A DNA stretch of 24,392 nt from DASPJR01 sp035628505. Its GTDB lineage: Bacteria; Planctomycetota; SZUA-567; H5-PLA8. The notes under the pieces were generated by a model. That model saw only the letters and a list, made by a program, of their open reading frames with translations. It had not been told where the DNA came from and did no database searches. Position numbers and translations under genes: made by a program. Positions 22,884 through 24,392 of this stretch are shown one piece after another (the first letter of the stretch is position 1; every line of letters begins with the position of its first letter). The stretch spans positions 1 to 24,392 of the forward strand of contig DASPJR010000128.1 in the NCBI GenBank assembly GCA_035628505.1. Reading direction: 5' to 3'.

Positions 22884-23591
22884 ATGAGCGGACTTTATTT
22901 CTTCGACTGCCGAAGTAAGAATGCCACAGATCGTCTGGCTTATGTTTTCGAGCAGACTCTGCGGTTTGACTTCGAACACTTTGGCTTCGCACTACTTGAT
23001 CTCGGACCCGACTCTGATTCATATGCGTTGCGCAGGAATATGGTCGAGTTGAAGCGGGGACTCAGCGAGCTTCTCATTGCCAAAACACGCAAGCACCTTC
23101 ACTACCTCTCCATGGGACGCTTCGATCAGCAGGTCACAACGAAGTTCCACCTGGACGGGGCTCCCAACGAATCTGTGCTGATGCTTGGATATGAGCCTTC
23201 AAGAGTTCAAAGCCGCCTGTTTATGGCCGATTACACACGCTGCGCGCACGAGCGGGGTATCACCCCGCGCCAGTATCTGGATCAATTCAATCCGATGTTC
23301 TCCGCGGGCGCGGCACTCTTGACGCCATACACGACTGAGCTGACGGAATTCAACCCGGCCAATTTTCAAATACTGTTGATCAATAATAGTGCATTACCAT
23401 TCTCTGAAGAGCGCAACACTCTCCTGGGCGTGATGCACAAAGCCGAGATCGTGAATCCAACGAAGGACGAAAGCCGCGTCGTAAATTCCACGATGCTCGG
23501 CGCAGTTCCAGATGGCGCTATTGAAAAGTTCTCGATAGCGGATCAGGAAACATTCATCAACACTGATTCTATAAGCAAGGCGAACTACTGA
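22884..23591 (+). CDS. Orphan protein, possible Fe(II)/2-oxoglutarate oxygenase fold
   Basis: A 235-aa cytoplasmic protein without signal or membrane segments; I do not recognise a named family. The order of conserved-looking residues suggests a 2-oxoglutarate-dependent oxygenase core: HxD at H89/D91 (KFHLDGAP), a second His H185 (GVMHKAEIV) about 95 residues later, and R198 (ESRVVNSTML) 13 residues after that. These are the spacings expected for metal and co-substrate ligands in such enzymes. This is inference from pattern alone. The start ATG 22884 has GGAG with a 7-nt spacer. Its DNA is visibly less GC-rich (about 50%) than its neighbours, so it may be a transferred gene. Its stop abuts the stop of the convergent hydrolase gene. 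Confidence 0.75.
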   Translation: MSGLYFFDCRSKNATDRLAYVFEQTLRFDFEHFGFALLDLGPDSDSYALRRNMVELKRGLSELLIAKTRKHLHYLSMGRFDQQVTTKFHLDGAPNESVLMLGYEPSRVQSRLFMADYTRCAHERGITPRQYLDQFNPMFSAGAALLTPYTTELTEFNPANFQILLINNSALPFSEERNTLLGVMHKAEIVNPTKDESRVVNSTMLGAVPDGAIEKFSIADQETFINTDSISKANY

Positions 23592-24392
23592 TCACCTCTC
23601 CAGAAACTCCCGCACTTTGGGCGCGATGCGTTCGTGGGCGTCTTCGAGGACGTAATGTGAGGCGTCGTCGTATTTGACGACCTCGGCCTGCGGGAACTTT
23701 TCCTGCCAGGTCTTCAAAAAGCTCTCGTTAAAGCACCAGTCTTTCATGCCCCAGCAGATCAGCATCGGCGTGTTTTTGAATTGAGGCAGGCCCGCTTCGA
23801 TCTTCTTCATTACCGGCCAGGACCGCTCGTTCGGGAGCATCGGAATATCCTGGACGAAGCGCAGCGTCGCGATGCGGCTCTCCCAGCTGTCGTACGGCGC
23901 CAGGAAGCCCGCCTTCACGGCCGGCGTCATGCGTTCGCGGTGTGCCACTGCCATCGTCAGCGCCGCGCGCGCGAAGCCGTTCAGGCCGCGCACTGCTATG
24001 TCACCGAAAATGGGGATGCGGCAGACGGCAATGCGCAGCGGAATGCGCTCAGAAAGAAATGCCGCCGTATTGAGCACAACGATTTTCTTAATGCGCTCGG
24101 GCCGCCGCACTGCCGCGCCCATGCCAATCGCCCCGCCCCAGTCGTGCAGCACGAGCGTTATCTCGTTGAGTTCCAGCCGGTCTAGCAGGCTTTCGAGATT
24201 GTCGATGTGCTGCTGCAGCGTGTAATCGTACTCCTGCGGCTTGTCGCTCAGCCCGCAGCCCATGTGATCGGGCACAACGCAGCGGTACTTATCGCGCAGC
24301 GCCAGCACGAGATTGCGGTAATAGAAACTCCAGGTCGGGTTGCCATGCAGCATGGCCACAGCTTTGCCGTGCGTGCGCGGGCCCTCATCCAG
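23592..24392 (-). CDS. oleB: OleB-like alpha/beta-hydrolase (haloalkane dehalogenase family), 5' truncated
   Basis: The frame is open to the right edge, so the start is missing; 266 C-terminal residues are visible. It has the haloalkane dehalogenase-type fold: HGNPTW (oxyanion/halide region), nucleophile D84 in LVLHDWGGAIG, acid D218 in CWGMKDWCF, and base H246 in ASHYVLEDAHE (numbered from the first visible residue). The Asp nucleophile excludes ordinary Ser hydrolases. The wording VPDHMGCGLSDKP, APYDSW, RFVQDIPMLPNERSW and SHYVLEDAHERIAPKVREFL resembles OleB, the beta-lactone decarboxylase of long-chain olefin synthesis, which also occurs in planctomycetes and verrucomicrobia. A true haloalkane dehalogenase remains possible; oleA, oleC or oleD should lie just outside the window if OleB is right. 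Confidence 0.75.
   Translation of the reverse strand: MDEGPRTHGKAVAMLHGNPTWSFYYRNLVLALRDKYRCVVPDHMGCGLSDKPQEYDYTLQQHIDNLESLLDRLELNEITLVLHDWGGAIGMGAAVRRPERIKKIVVLNTAAFLSERIPLRIAVCRIPIFGDIAVRGLNGFARAALTMAVAHRERMTPAVKAGFLAPYDSWESRIATLRFVQDIPMLPNERSWPVMKKIEAGLPQFKNTPMLICWGMKDWCFNESFLKTWQEKFPQAEVVKYDDASHYVLEDAHERIAPKVREFLER

Overview
The window is about 60% GC and looks like a chromosomal segment from a free-living Gram-negative bacterium of the PVC group (Verrucomicrobiota or Planctomycetota). A polysaccharide-degrading Acidobacterium is the main alternative. The basis is the gene content: a DUF1552 protein beside a DUF1587/1592/1588/1585 cytochrome-type protein, FG-GAP/ASPIC repeats, an ECF sigma factor overlapping a FecR-like partner, a GntR-LacI hybrid regulator, and many secreted proteins. 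This placement rests on gene families only. Most starts have clear Shine-Dalgarno sequences. No tRNA, rRNA, CRISPR array or recognisable transposase was seen.

Layout. (1) 2-2650 (+): the 3' part of a large secreted repeat protein (chitobiase-C-like repeats, cadherin-like and PKD domains). (2) 2738-3838 (+): a GntR-LacI hybrid regulator with a perfect inverted-repeat operator over its promoter, facing a divergent AraC-like protein (3835-4614, -). (3) 4926-14391 (-): a five-gene same-strand run. In transcription order it holds an IadA-like isoaspartyl dipeptidase, a 1092-aa secreted protein with a GH42-like core, an FGE-fold protein, a multi-domain cytochrome-like protein, and a Tat-exported DUF1552 protein. 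(4) 14577-16699 (+): an ECF sigma factor translationally coupled to a membrane FecR-like protein with an unusual C-terminal GATase-like domain. (5) 16717-22556 (-): a second run of a secreted beta-propeller, an FG-GAP/ASPIC protein and a 914-aa secreted relative of the GH42-like protein. (6) 22884-23591 (+): a lower-GC orphan gene with an HxD...H...R pattern suggesting a 2-oxoglutarate oxygenase fold. (7) 23592-24392 (-): a partial OleB-like alpha/beta-hydrolase.

How it may work together. The two minus-strand runs flank the sigma/FecR pair. Each contains one member of a diverged pair of large secreted proteins that share a DEIG motif, a second conserved acidic position about 140 residues later, and a GATase-like domain. 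The simplest reading is an exported system for sensing and degrading an extracellular polymer, with exported cytochrome and DUF1552 partners. The substrate and any regulatory link are inference.

Intergenic DNA. Nearly every gap carries a different palindromic or 9-nt-periodic repeat (6242-6280, 4851-4916, 9761-9824, 14433-14460, 22579-22628). A perfect 32-bp inverted pair (21196-21227 and 22718-22749) brackets the beta-propeller gene. Three of these repeats read as open frames and extend the apparent N-termini of neighbouring genes, so starts here were chosen from SD sequences and signal peptides.
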